Positions 1-10,867 of a DNA stretch of 64,000 nucleotides are shown here, piece after piece. Below the pieces are notes generated by a model that was not told the origin of the DNA, searched no databases, and saw only the letters and a list, made by a program, of their open reading frames with translations. The DNA comes from Heligmosomoides polygyrus polygyrus (Eukaryota; Nematoda; Chromadorea; Rhabditida; Heligmosomidae). Location of the stretch: the NCBI GenBank assembly GCA_947396885.1, contig OX377203.1:26043253-26107252 (forward strand), given 5' to 3'. The translations under genes were made by a program, and so were the position numbers. The stretch's first letter is position 1. The number at the start of each line of letters is the position of its first letter.

Positions 1-256
1 AACGCCGCCGTAATCAACACAAAACCTAACTTTTCGCTTTGGCTGCGTTCAAGGCTTACGCTTGTGTGACTTCTACCCACCCACCGCCTCGCCAACATCC
101 GGCGAATCGATAGCTCATCCGCAGTCATCGATAAAATCGCTCGATAGTCACCGATAGAGCACACCATTGGCCTTCGTAGAGCTTCGATTCGCCGGGTATT
201 GGCGGGACACGGTGCGTAGCTGGAGAGCTCGTCCGAGCAGATTCGGCCGTTTTCAG

Positions 257-544
257 CCGGCCTACAAGTCGCGGTCGGAGAACCGGGCGCGGAAGGCGCT
301 GCGTACCATCACCTTCATCCTCGGCGCGTTCATCGTGCTGTGGACGCCGTTCTACGTGCTGGCCACCATCTACGGCTTCTGCGAGAGCTGCAAAAGCTCG
401 CCGGCTTTCAACATGCTCTACTCGATCAGCTACTACCTGTGCTACATGAACTCGCCGCTCAACCCGTTCTGCTACGCGATGGCCAACCAGCAATTCAAGA
501 AGACGCTCACGCGCATCTTCAAGGGCGACTTCCGACGAGTTTAG
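257..544 (+). CDS. Muscarinic acetylcholine receptor-type GPCR, last coding exon (TM6-TM7-tail)
   Basis: The frame opens after a TTTTCAG acceptor (250-256) in phase 0 and stops with TAG at 542-544, giving 95 residues. Residues about 10-40 form TM6 with the WTPFY motif after a basic [10 protein letters not shown] stretch, which is the end of intracellular loop 3 where G proteins couple. A short cysteine-containing outer loop (FCESC) follows, then TM7 with NPFCYA, the muscarinic version of NPxxY. A short tail ends FKGDFRRV. This is the layout of class A muscarinic receptors, and the tail resembles the worm gar (gar-2/gar-3) family. The ligand-binding TM1-5 half and the long third loop must lie left of the window. 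A GTACGT directly follows the stop, so the exon may be spliced onto a 3'UTR exon. Family is secure; which paralogue is not. Confidence 0.85.
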   Translation, partial: PAYKSRSENRARKALRTITFILGAFIVLWTPFYVLATIYGFCESCKSSPAFNMLYSISYYLCYMNSPLNPFCYAMANQQFKKTLTRIFKGDFRRV

Positions 545-880
545 GTACGTTTCGCTGCCTGAATATCCTTACAAACCTTTTACTGCACCTACTAATGTAA
601 AGCGTTGTAGTATGTTACAAGGGGTGAGAAGGCGAGAACGTTGAGCTGCATTAGGCGTCGAGATCGTGTCGTGCACACGACTCCGCATGTCGTGCTGTTT
701 ACTTGATTGGGAGTGCAAACATTCAAAGAAAGCGCCATTTTGATGTACTCCCTCGCAAGACCTTCTATCGAAGGAATTCCCAACTAGGAATGCTATTAGT
801 GCGGTCGCAAAGATGATTCAGAACTCCTGTTTTATTGTTTTCAGGTGGACCGGAACATTAATTGGTACTCATTTTCAATT
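545..880. other. Intergenic, no gene seen
   Basis: This stretch follows the receptor exon. It may hold the receptor's 3'UTR. The short open frames here have no recognisable domain or splice context. Confidence 0.5.
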
Positions 881-883
881 CAA

Positions 884-1072
884 TCATTTTTTAGTATGTG
901 CCACGCATTCTGCTTCTATGGAAGGCAGATTCAATACGTACTGACCCATCTAATGACTTGGACAAGTCAGTGTTGTTGCCTCCCCAGGCAAGTGAGTGAC
1001 GCGAATCACTGTCTCCGGAGGGATGGAAGGCTTGGTTGGCCTGGGCAGGGAGTCCGAACCAAAAGTCAGTGG
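884..1072 (-). mobile_element. tRNA-derived SINE, 5'-truncated copy
   Basis: Shares its body with the better copy at 22730-23019: the CGCATTCT..TTCTA block, a CCCCAGG..AAGT block, and the GGAGGGATGGAAGGCTTGGTTGGCCTGGGC block. It ends near the B-box-like region and lacks the A-box head. It lies head to head with the plus-strand copy at 1136-1398. Confidence 0.65.
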
Positions 1073-1135
1073 ATCTAATGCCAATTTTCTACTATTCCTA
1101 CCGTATGTGTAGACAATTTGAAGGCATATTTGGCC

Positions 1136-1398
1136 TACGGGCGCGTGCAGCGCAGTCGGAAAATGTTAAGGCTGTCGCGTACGCCCGACACCAGGTTCCT
1201 GGTTCGGATTTCCCACCCAGGCCAACCAAGTCTTCCATCCCTCCGGGGTCGGTGAATTGGTACCTGACTTATCTGGGAAGGATAAAGCGCTGAATTGTTC
1301 ATTGTGTGGCCAAATACGCATTCAAACTGCCTACACGACATCCCACAGAAGTAGGATGCGTGTCCCATCCCAAAAGAGATTGAGTAACCCGTTCTTTA
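1136..1398 (+). mobile_element. tRNA-derived SINE, near full length
   Basis: The head carries an A-box-like GCAGCGCAGTCGG (about 1146-1158) and a B-box-like GGTTCGGATTTCC (about 1202-1214), the split RNA polymerase III promoter spacing of a tRNA. The SINE body follows, then a tail with TTTATCCTT repeats near 1396-1412. The head looks more like a tRNA-Arg-type sequence than the tRNA-Gly of the right-hand array; that parentage is inference. Confidence 0.75.
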
Positions 1399-1399
1399 T

Positions 1400-3121
1400 C
1401 CTTTTATCCTTTACTTGGATTATAAAGTGACTTGCCATGGTCAGCACATGAGTACCTCCACCAGTGCCTCCTTTCCAAACACGTTTGGTGCTGATTCAGT
1501 GCCTTCTAACAAGGGAGGAGAGGCCTGCTTGCCTATGTGGGACGCGAATCAAGAAATCGAGGGGCGCCAGAGGTATTCAAGTTGAAGACGACTTTTAATC
1601 CCTGTTCCTGAAATCTGAAATGGTCGCACAAGCATATCCCTGGCGTTTTGCCTACCTCCATGAAATCTGAGAAAAGTAAAGTGGGAAGCGAAAGTCTAAA
1701 AAGCTGCGGGTGTAACGTATTCCCCAGAAATCATGAAAGCATGAACCTGCAAAACTATAACCAAACACGTCGACAATCTTAAAGAGCTCATAGATTACGT
1801 GCGCTTTGAATTCCTACCGACAGAGATACCATTTTCCTTCTAGGTGGCCAGGTAGATGCGCAGCGCCGCCGGTTGATGGTGCAGCTCAGCGGATTGTCCG
1901 CAATGCGCCGTCAGAACTCGTCAAGCAGTCCGTAGCGTTTAACGGGCCTGATGGTGAGAGTCAGTCAAGAGCGTGCTGCCGTACGGACTGGCCAGTGGAA
2001 CGGCATGAGCCTCAAGAGTTCTGACGAAGAAGCTGCTCCTGACGCTTCGTTCGTGTTTTCTTTTGTGAAACCTTTCCGTGTGGAACTGTGATATACTGGT
2101 GCTCTGATTTCATTGATGTTAGCCGAATATGTTGATGTCGTCGATGTTTGAAGTGGTCATTTTCTTCTGAGATGGGGTGCAGTATGGATGTCGCCAAGAG
2201 AAGCTTCACTGTGTAAATTGAGTCTTTTGAAATTAGACGACAACACGGCGCATCCACGCCCGCAACCCTTCTCGACTCCGATGCATAAGAAGATGTCAAA
2301 TGTTGCTCGTTATTTATGCTTACGATGTTGATCTCTCCATGGTAATCCTCCGGTACCACCAGTGTTGCATTTAAAGGTTGAATTCGCTAGATATCTATTG
2401 TCATTGGAACTGAAGTTGTGGAGTTCGGGGATGGACGCGAATTGGGTCTCCTCTGAATTGGCCAACGGCTACGTAATCCATCCGAAAGGGTGTCGAATTT
2501 GGAGATTTCAGCTGATGCAGAGGTTCCGAAATTCAGGTCACGACAACGTCCATCTCTGCCACCTATGTCAACTCTGTGAAATGTGCCGACATCATGTGGT
2601 CACTCTGCGGAAAAGGACATGGGGATGCTTGTATAGAATTTTAAATAAATTTTTTAGAACTTTTGCGTCCATACGAACGAGATCTGGCTCCACAACAGGG
2701 AGAGCACGATTCCTTCTGTCAGCTGTGTGACCGGAGCGGAGAGCAGCTGCTTTCAGGTCGTCATGTAACGTGTACCAGGGATGAGCCCTAGAATGAAATT
2801 TCGAAAGCCGGATAATGGACAATTTCGGTCAAAAATGATCGTTTCTCAGAGGAACGGGTAACAAAACAGCAATAAAAATTAGGACCTATTTTAAACCGAT
2901 CTTTCTCCAATAGCAGATCAGGAGTTCTAACGTTGTCCGCGACAGATGTGAAATAAGCCACTTTTAACTTTTCCGTTGATTTTTTTTCTGGCTCTGAATG
3001 GGGAAATCGTTAAAAACGGCCGCTTTTTCTGTGTTCTCCCAATCAATTTTACCACTGATTCGGACTCATGCCTAACAAACCTCTCCCCATTTCCCCTGGT
3101 TCAGTGAAGAGCTACCAAACG
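1400..3121. other. Intergenic, no recognisable gene
   Basis: Several short open frames occur on both strands, none with a domain I recognise or with splice signals linking them. An imperfect inverted repeat lies at about 1906-2026 (CGTCAGAACTC against GAGTTCTGACG). It is probably old repeat sequence. Confidence 0.45.
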
Positions 3122-3123
3122 TA

Positions 3124-4046
3124 TCTACAGGGTGAACCAAAATAAGGTGGACAAGATTTTTTCGTCATAATTATAAAACAACCAAAAACTCGAGAAAACG
3201 ACGACTAAATTACAACAACACAAACGTTAGGGCACATCATGTTCAAGTGCTTTCGATGTGGCCTCTCTTGGAGCGGATGCAGACGCCAAATGTTTCGCGA
3301 ATTTTACGGCGATGGGCCGCAGGTCATTAGGAGACAACCGCTCCCACTCCTGGCGCAAGGATTCCTTCAGGGACTCGAGACTGCGGTGGCGTTTGATGCC
3401 GATCCTACCCTCTAAAATGCCTACACACTGTAGTTCATCGGACTCAAATCCGGAGAATACGGCGGCCATTCCGAAGCCGTGATGAAGTCGGGGAAATTGA
3501 CCTTGCACCACGCCTGCGCACTCTTCGCACTATGTGCAGGTGCAGAGTCCTGTAGGAACATCCAATGGGCATCACCGAAGTGCTGGTGGGCCCAAGCAAG
3601 AACTGCGGACTCAAGAATGTCTCGCTGGTACACATCTTCGTCGATTTTTATTCCTTCATCCACGAAAGCCAGGGGTCTTGCCGCTGGCGCAGATTCCGCC
3701 CCAAACCATGACAAATTGTGGGTTTTGGACGATAGCAGAGGTGCTTGGAGCCTCTGTAGACCACACCCTACCATTTTGGCGATTGCACGCCTGCTCCACG
3801 GTGAACAGCTTCTCATCCGTGAACGGAATCTGTCCCCAGGTACGACCTGCGATCCATCGCCGAAAAATTCGCGAAACGTTTGGCCCTCTGCATCCGCTCC
3901 AAGGAAGGCCACTACGAAACCACTTGAACATGATGTGCCCTAATGTTTGAATTGTTGTAATTTAGTTGACGTTTTCTCGAATTATCGGCAGTTTTATAAT
4001 TATGACGAAAGAATCTTGTACACGTTATTTTGGTTCACGCTGTAGA
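3124..4046 (-). mobile_element. maT-like (DD37D) Tc1/mariner-superfamily element, palindromic and degenerate
   Basis: The two ends are inverted copies beginning CTACAGGGTGAACCAAAA (left) and CTACAGCGTGAACCAAAA (right, read inward). They are flanked by TA (3122-3123 and 4047-4048), the usual target duplication of this superfamily. The inverted identity is not limited to a short TIR. It runs roughly 200 bp inward, to about 3330 on the left and about 3840 on the right, so the left end carries an inverted copy of the start of the transposase region. The minus-strand transposase remnant lies between. The N-terminal DNA-binding part is absent, so this is a deletion or rearrangement derivative. Confidence 0.85.
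3227..3931 (-). pseudogene. DD37D mariner/maT transposase remnant
   Basis: The minus strand encodes, in pieces, the catalytic part of a DDE/D transposase: FTDEKLFTVE (first acidic residue), VWGGICASG, then FLQDSAPAH (second), then WPPYSPDLSPMNYSV (third site). There are 37 residues between the second D and the third catalytic position, which is the DD37D spacing of maT-type elements. The third D is N here (PMNY where PMDY is expected). The next tryptophan codon is lost by a base deletion that makes a TAG near 3424 and shifts the frame, after which the reading continues as GILEGRIGIKRH. The upstream half also needs a frame change near 3750. It cannot encode an active enzyme. Confidence 0.85.
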
Positions 4047-4048
4047 TA

Positions 4049-4377
4049 CATAGAACAGCAGTGCAGTGGTCTAGCTGTGGAACGAAGGCTGTTAAGCAGA
4101 CTTCATTCGTTATCGCTATTGTTTATTACGACTACATAAGGCGAGACGCAAACAGACAAACAGTGGGGCAGTTCCCACAAACAGTGATACTGTTTAACCA
4201 ATCTCAGATCTAAGCAACAAACTTTCAATTCGGCTTCTGAATTGTCTCGGTGTTAGGGGAACTGAAGGTGCTAGGGAATTTCAAGTACAAATTACCTGCC
4301 CCATCTAGTATGAGTGCCGAGTTGGTTCTTAGCCCAGGCAGCTGTAACTTCGCAGAGCCACCTTCTATGTGAAGTAT
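4049..4377. other. Intergenic, nothing recognised
   Basis: Lies between the mariner remnant and the LINE fragment. No domain, RNA gene or clear repeat was recognised. Confidence 0.4.
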
Positions 4378-5309
4378 TCATCTTGAAGAGTCAACAAGGT
4401 CAGAATCAGTGGAAAGGTATGACAACTTACGTACAAGACATATGTCAAAAACCGTGCGGAGAGATTCCAGGCATGGTATTCCGACATGTTTATTTCTGAT
4501 TGATGCTTTTGGTACACATGAATATAACAAATTCCCTGTTCCAAGGAAAACCTTCCTAGTGAAGTTGTTCTGTACCTTCTCTACAGCAAATATGTCCTTT
4601 TTCTTATATGGAGCAAACATGGGTACGCTTGATTCAACAAGAGGACGTATGTGAGTCTTGTACAGCCTAAGGAGAGCAGATCTATTCCTAGTGACTAATG
4701 GCTTAAAGATGTCACATGTTTGTGACATAGCCGTATTACATATAGCACAGATATGCTTCTCAAAGTGTAGGTTTTTGCTGTAAGGGAAACCCAAATCCTT
4801 GATGGAGTCCACTTCTCGCAAAGCACACCTTTCAATGTTGTATCTAAGAGGAAGTGTTTCCAATCAAGAAAAAAGGTGAAAGACTACGGTTTTCTGAGGA
4901 GACCGCGGCAACTGCTACTTTTTCGCCTAATAACCATCAAATCTATTGCATTTTGAAGCATACATACATCCTCTTAGCCTGCAATAGTTTTAGAAATCTT
5001 CACTTCATCACCTTACATTTTTGTGATGACGTTGCACTGCTGCATAGTATCAGGAATCTGCAGTGAAAATGTTGAAAAGAAAAGGGAAAAGACTCTCTGT
5101 GAGACTCCACCGATTACCCTCTTGTACTTAAAATTGAAGTCTACTTTAATCTGGAACGTTCGCCCGGTGAGATATTGAGCAATCCATATATGAAGGATGG
5201 AGGTGGAACTTGTATCTCTTCGTTTGAGAACCTTCTGGTAGGACTCTATCAAGTCGCAACCGCATTTGTTATCATGCGCGGCTGTCCAGTCATTGAGGCA
5301 TTCTAACAA
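4378..5309 (-). pseudogene. Decayed LINE reverse-transcriptase C-terminal region
   Basis: The frame at 4378-4863 has DLGF, then RLYKTHIRPLVESSVPMFAPYKKKD and VQNNFTRKVFLG. It aligns by eye with the region after the RT core in the better LINE at 9130-10742 (RAYKVFVRSLLEYG, YKREI, VQNSFTRKVFL). Further 5' on the same strand, 5013-5309 keeps traces of the RT core: NDWTAAHDNKCGCD, and WIAQYLTGRTFQIKVD followed by GGVSQ where GVPQG is expected. The catalytic FADD part is missing between them. It is an old, broken insertion on the minus strand. Confidence 0.7.
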
Positions 5310-5944
5310 ATTGGTCTGAACAGATCTACCAGGGGCAAGCCCAAAAGGCGTTGCTCAGCCACAACCGTCTTCTTGAGAGCCTGAAAAACAGGAAGGTAAA
5401 GAAATCGTTCAGATAAAAATCTTTTCAGGTATAACAGTTTCATAATGAAATAGGAAAACGAGGCGGAGGGGGGGGGGCAGAAGAAGGCAGCTGACCTCAT
5501 GAAAACAACTGAAAATCTGGCAAACTCGGCTCGGAAGGAGATAGATCTTACACTCATGCACATATTGTTAACTTATCCGTGCAGATTCAGTGCTCAGGAG
5601 TACTGTAGTTTATCAGCCTTTCAGATGTTTCTATACAGTCAGTTGGGTTGTTTTAGTCCTCCTTTTTCGTGTCGTCTTCCCATTACCTTGAGGAACTACT
5701 GCAACTCGTAATCATTTGACGAACATCCTCTAAACCTTCCTTTGTCTTTCCCAGACTGAAGGGTGATTATCGGTAATGTCAGCATAATGAAGTCCGTGTT
5801 ACAATGTTGGTTCCAGAGCTTGGTCGCAGCCACTACTACTCTCCAACAGCATCCCATAATTCAGCAACAACTAGGATTTGTTTGGAAAGAATAAAACACT
5901 GCACGGTCTAATCTCCAAGCTCGACGTTCTTGAAACCTCGCATC
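5310..5944. other. Intergenic, nothing recognised
   Basis: Contains a run of about ten G near 5470. No coding or RNA feature could be supported. Confidence 0.4.
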
Positions 5945-7135
5945 TCTGGAGTTAGTTTTTCCAATGCTCTTTGTCTACGAGGCTTGATAAGAATTCTTTA
6001 TTGCGGTCAACGTTTCGACGAACTCGTCTTCCTATCCTGAAACAAACTCGGAATGCTTTCGACTTAGTGAAACTCGCTGCATCAAAGACAACGCGTCCAC
6101 CTCTTTACCAGGAACAACATGATCCCGGGAGCGCTAGGAAGAGGTACTACATCCGCGCGCACGAACTCACCGACTCCTCCAGCGCCAAGAAACCGGATCA
6201 ACTGCACACTATGGAGCAAGTGAGCTATTGGTATGGTCAAGTGTAGCGTTCAGAGTGCCGGAAGGCCGAAATTGTGCACAAAGCAGTACACGCATTCAAG
6301 CAGTCTTGCACCCTGCAGACACGGTCATATAACCGACTGCGAACAAACTGGCTGGTTCTCATGGCATATTTACCAGCGCAACATCCATATCCAAGCCGGC
6401 TCGCATTTGACATCGGCGCACAGCTGCAGATTTTCGGCAGTGAAAGACAGATTGTATTGCTAAACGCGTTCATATTTGGTCTGCGTCGCGCTCTGCTTCT
6501 TTGCACTTCATACTTTTTGAGGTGGGCAATTTTGCATGCCAACATACGTGACTCTTCGCATCCTTGTTGCTGTTCTAAACATGTTACGAAGCACAGCACG
6601 TTCCAGAGCAGATGAATGAGGCGACTTGGCGTGGATGACGATGTTCTTGAAGCTGCCCTTTGAGAGGAAAGGATGGTCACATGTTGTAGTGTCATCGCTA
6701 GTTGGTCTGGAATGTCAATTCTACTTGATCTGTGAGTAACAAACTAACCAACCAGGGGCCGGATTCGTCAACGACTTACAACTATTTAACAGGGAAAATT
6801 ACAGCCAAAATCCCTGATATGATTGCGCGGCTTATCAAGCGATATGGTGAGCGACAAGCCGCGGTATCTGAGTTTTCCGCTGTGAATTTTCTGTTAAAGT
6901 TACGTAAGTAGTTGATGAATCCGACCCCAGGCGGCCCCGTGCGACCTTATAAGGCTGTCGTTCTCGCACTAGATGCTCAGTGTTCTTCCGCCAAATGAAT
7001 CCATATTCCCGCCGTCGGATCTCCTTTATCCTTACGGTACCATCCTTTTAGGCTTTGTGAAAGAGTGAGTTCGTCGAAACGTCGGACGCAGTAAAGAATT
7101 TATATCAACCTGGTAGGCAAAGAGGGTTGAAAAAA
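5945..7135. mobile_element. Foldback-type element with about 70-bp inverted ends
   Basis: The left end (about 5950-6025) and right end (about 7063-7132) are inverted copies. Read inward from the right and as reverse complement from the left, both contain GAGTTCGTCGAAACGT, then CGCA(A/G)TAAAGAATT, then ATCAA, then AGACAAAGAG or AGGCAAAGAG. No transposase was recognised between them, so this is a non-autonomous element or the two ends of a larger family. A smaller palindromic element is nested at 6755-6929. Confidence 0.6.
6755..6929. mobile_element. Palindromic MITE
   Basis: The ends read GGGGCCGGATTCGTCAACGA and, in reverse complement, GGGGTCGGATTCATCAACTA. The match runs inward through TTAACAG.AAAATT to the centre, where GCGCGGCTTATC faces GACAAGCCGCGG. 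Almost the whole 175 bp can fold on itself. There is no coding capacity, as expected for a MITE. Confidence 0.75.
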
Positions 7136-7136
7136 A

Positions 7137-7394
7137 AAACTACACGGTCTATTATTTTATTAGTTGATTAGGACCTCGAGTGAACAAACTTCATTGCGGT
7201 GAATACGCTGAAGAACTGCTTATACGAGAATGATGGTTATTGTCCTTCACAGAACTTTATTTGGTGAGCCGCCACTCCCGTGCTTCAGGACCTATGCAAC
7301 ACATTACGAAATGAGAGAACAATGACATAGAAACATATGTAGCACTACGGACTCCTTACAGTAAAAGAGGGCGTTATAGGACATCTGCTTGAAA
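7137..7394. other. Intergenic, nothing recognised
   Basis: No gene or repeat recognised between the foldback element and the next SINE. Confidence 0.4.
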
Positions 7395-7604
7395 TGCTTC
7401 CATCACTCATCCCACTTCTTCGGGATATGGTGGAGTCAGCCAGTGAACGGATCAGTGTTCTATCCTCCCCGACAAGACTGGCATCAATTCAGCGACCTTG
7501 GAAGGATTGTTGGCCAAGGCGGAAGATCCGAGCTAAAATCCTGGGATCGGGAATACGCGACAGCCGGCGCCTCCTCCGACTGCGCTACCACGCGGTCGAG
7601 CGCT
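7395..7604 (-). mobile_element. tRNA-derived SINE copy
   Basis: The minus strand starts with an A-box-like GGTAGCGCAGTCGGAGG near 7591-7575, followed by the body in the same order as the copy at 22730-23019. The B-box region is altered. The 3' part carries the CCCGAAGAAGTGGGAT-type block. Confidence 0.7.
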
Positions 7605-8030
7605 ACTACCTAGTGTGGATAAGTAGGCTTCAGCCTCAAGACCTCCCGTCATAAGTAGCAGGGAGGTCAGATAATATGACAATTGCTAGTTCTGATCCAG
7701 AGCACCTCGTCTGCCAACCCACCTAAGAATTCGAACTGCAGAAAAGAGTGAATCGGAATACAGTCTTCGTCGACCGCGATGGCTTCTCATGCTGATTGTC
7801 TAGCGCGCAATGGAAGCTGTAACCTCGATAACGTTGGCCTGCGGGTGGGTGTTTTCCCTTTCGCATCCGCCAGTATGTTTAGCTTGCACGCCATGCCTAT
7901 GATTGCCAAACTTCACACTGGCACAATGAAAAGGCATGTGAAAGGGAAGCCTTACAAGTGTTACCGGCTTTTCTTTAGGTTTCATAGATGCAGAGGTGTC
8001 AGCCGAAACAAAAAACGTATTGTCTATTAG
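7605..8030. other. Intergenic, nothing recognised
   Basis: Overlapping short open frames at 7779-8063 have no recognisable domain. Confidence 0.35.
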
Positions 8031-8932
8031 GGTGAGCCAAAAGTAATGAGACAAATTCAACAAATTTCTTTATCTCTTTATAACTCAATTACAACTCAAC
8101 GGTGCTGATTATTGTATTCGCCACTAAGGTCAACGACTTGCTGCTATCGCTCGGCCAACTTCCCGATCCCATCCTTCCAGAACTGCTTAGGCCTAGTGTT
8201 AATCCACAGCTCGACATGGTTTTCAAAGACTGCTTAAGTTCTTGTGTCCCTGCCGACCATGAAGTCCTGTAGGCTCAAGAAGTAGTGGTAGTCGCATGGA
8301 GAGATGTTCGGCGAATATGGTGGGTGAGGCATGTGAACGTAGCCCAGCTGAGCAAGCTTACCCGTGGTCACTTTTGTCCGATGGGGTGCAGCGTTGTCGA
8401 AGAGGAGGACCTTCTTGAAACGCTGAGACCGAATAAGGGAGAGTCGCCGGTTCATCTCTTCTACTTCGTTCACCATGGCCTTGGAGTCCATCGTCGTGCT
8501 TTTGGAAAACAGCTTCCAGCATACCTGTCCATGGGCGCAGACTCAAAAGCTCAGAAGGTGCATCTCGCCGTTAACATCCCGCCGAGCAAAAGTGGGTAAC
8601 AGGTCACCAGGCCTCACCCAGACTCGCTGCTTGGCAGGGTTAAGGTAGAGACGTACTTCTCATCTTGCGTAACTATTGAGTCCAGGCTGCCTGGGGTTGG
8701 GAAATGGGCGAGATTTGCGCGACACAGGTCGACTCGTCAGACTGGGGTTTCGGCATTAGACAGAATGGGGTTTTGGCATGCTTCCTGAAAGGGCTAAAGT
8801 GGTCACTTCTCAGGTGGCCTTCAGTAAGTAGCAAACAAACATACAAATACGAGAAACATGAAACCGGACTCCAGTGACGACATAAATGGGCACGGCATGG
8901 AGTGTCTCGTTACTTTTGCCCCCCCCCCGGAC
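8031..8932 (-). mobile_element. DD34D mariner element, degenerate
   Basis: The ends are inverted: the left begins GGTGAGCCAAAAGTAATGAG, and the reverse complement of the right has GGCAAAAGTAACGAGACA. Both sit next to CTATTAGG. The right end has a run of C (about 8920-8928) where the left end has the terminal GTGAGCC, which suggests slippage or replacement. A transposase remnant lies inside on the minus strand. Confidence 0.75.
8234..8600 (-). pseudogene. Mariner (DD34D) transposase fragment
   Basis: The 8491-8234 frame has LLFDNAAPH with the second catalytic D, then HMPHPPYSPNISPCDYHYF with the third D. There are 34 residues between them, the classic mariner DD34D spacing. The upstream piece ending MDSKAMVNEVEEMNRRL is the part of mariner transposase just before the second D. 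The 5' half is spread over other frames at 8500-8600 and further right, so the gene is broken. Confidence 0.8.
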
Positions 8933-8939
8933 CTAATAG

Positions 8940-9129
8940 CATGTCTAATAAATTTACATTACATTTATTACATGCATACGCATGTACAGTACAACTGCTC
9001 ACAACACTATAGCAAAAAAGGAAACGGATCAACTAAACACAACTATTTAAAAAAAAGAATGAGAAAAACATAGAGCGAAGAAAGAAGAAAAATAAATATT
9101 GGGCAACAAAACGAAGAAGGAAAGAAAAC
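8940..9129 (-). other. Probable 3'UTR/tail of the LINE
   Basis: An A/T-rich stretch follows the last LINE-like codons on the minus strand. No gene was seen. The exact 3' end of the retroelement cannot be placed. Confidence 0.4.
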
Positions 9130-10742
9130 AGAGAGCTTCATAGTTCCTCCTGCAGGTACCGATGGACAATTGTTTTGAACTTACTAAAATTGTTAGGCAG
9201 CTGGTTCTTCTTGATAATCTTAGAAAATTCCAACGCACCACGACAGGAAAAGAATTGTCTCCTCAATGTGGTTCTGGGTCTACCGAAGCTTAGCTTAAAC
9301 CTGTTACCTCTGGTTTTCGATGGATCAACTTGAACAGGTTGTTAGATCTAATGGAAGCTTTCACACAAAAGATTTTATAGACGAGAAATAGATCATTTCT
9401 TTTCCTCCTAGTGGCCAACGACTGCAATCCCAAAATCTTATTACGAACAACACTGTTAGGAACAGTACCATAACTAAAACCGAAGGACCTAAGAAAAACT
9501 TTTCTAGTGAAGCTATTCTGAACACGCTCTAACCTTGCTATGATCTCCCTCTTATAGGGACAATAAACACAAGTACCATACTCTAGCAAGGACCTAACAA
9601 AGACCTTGTAGGCCCTCGTTAGAAGCCTGGGATCCTTAGACAAGAGAGTTTTAAAAAGAAGAAACAGTCTTTGATCGGCTGGCAGCAATAGTTTTACAGT
9701 GCTCATCGAAACTAAGCGCATTGTTCAAAAGAAAACCTAGATCTTTAATTTCACTTACTGCTTGAATTCTAGCTCCATCCATAGAGTAGCTACAACTAGG
9801 GTTATCCTTGCCTAAGTGGAGTACCTTAGTTTTTTGAACAGAAAGAGGTAAGTCCCAAGCTTTGGACCAGTCACTTATTATATCAATAGCATCCTGCAGA
9901 CGATTGTCACTGATTGTTCTAAATCCATTGTATATTTTCAAGTCGTCCGCAAAAATTTTACATCCTACTGAAGAAAGAGAGAGAAGCGACGGAATTTCAA
10001 AGGAATAAATATTAAAGAGTATAGGAGAAAGTACCCCACCTTGAGGGACACCGCTGGGCACATCAATGCACCTGGAGAATGAATTATTAATGCGTACTTG
10101 AAATGACCTTCCGTTGAGGAACTCTCTCAACCAACTAATAATCAATGGATGAATGCCTATTCGATCGAGTTTCAGGAGCAATTTCCTGTGATTAACTCTA
10201 TCAAATGCCTTTTCAAAGTCGAAATAGGCAACGTCGACATTCTCACCCACATCCAGTGAGGATGTCCAATCATCCAATGCCTCAATCATCTGCGTCATAG
10301 TGGACCTCTCACTTCTAAAACCGTGCTGATGTGGGGACAAAATTCCTTTGTCTTCTAAATGCCTAACCAACACCTTTTTAATTATTTTCTCGAAGACCCT
10401 ACAGAGTACTGATGTTATGCTGACCGGTCTATAATTCGCTGGATCGGAAAACGGAGGTTTCTTTCGAATAGGAGTCACCAATGAATGCTTCCATTTCACA
10501 GGAACTTCGGATCGAAATAGCATAAGATTGAACAAAAATTCTAGCGGGGTAGCAATATGACAAGCAACCCTTTTGATGAAATGAAAAGGAATCGCGTCTG
10601 GAGTTAGAGATGAGGAGGGAGGCCAATCGCTAATGACCATTAGTATTTCCTCCCTGGAAAATGACACTGAGTCCTGCATCGATTCAAACTCGAAGTGAAT
10701 AAATGCCTCGGAATAACTTTTCAGCAGCACGCCGTCTTTCAA
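9130..10742 (-). pseudogene. 5'-truncated non-LTR retrotransposon reverse transcriptase (CR1/Jockey-like)
   Basis: The main frame (10742-9651) holds a well-kept RT domain: NYRPVSITSVLCRVFEKII (motif 1), HGFRSERSTMTQ (2), YFDFEKAFDRVNH (3, motif A), SGVPQGGVLSPILFNIY (4), and GCKIFADDLKIY (5, catalytic FADD). A frameshift around 9690 moves the reading to 9721-9290, which carries the region after RT (RAYKVFVRSLLEYG, VQNSFTRKVFL). A second shift near 9290 leads to a C-terminal LPNNFSKFKTIVHRYLQEEL reading that ends near 9140. The upstream endonuclease domain is missing, as is usual for LINE copies cut at the 5' end. The insertion lies just beyond the proposed last exon of thoc-2. Confidence 0.85.
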
Positions 10743-10867
10743 TGAATGTCGAAGTGGAATGGAAGAGGTTTATGATTTCATTAAACTTTTCTCAAATGCA
10801 CAACACGTAATAATGATACAACAGTTGGAGGTAAGAAACAGAGAGCGTAGTGACGCTTGATGGCCCA

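Noticed and set aside
2592..2822. Minus-strand frame with a basic, leucine-rich peptide
   Set aside because: No recognised domain, no splice partners, and it lies in a repeat-rich intergenic stretch.
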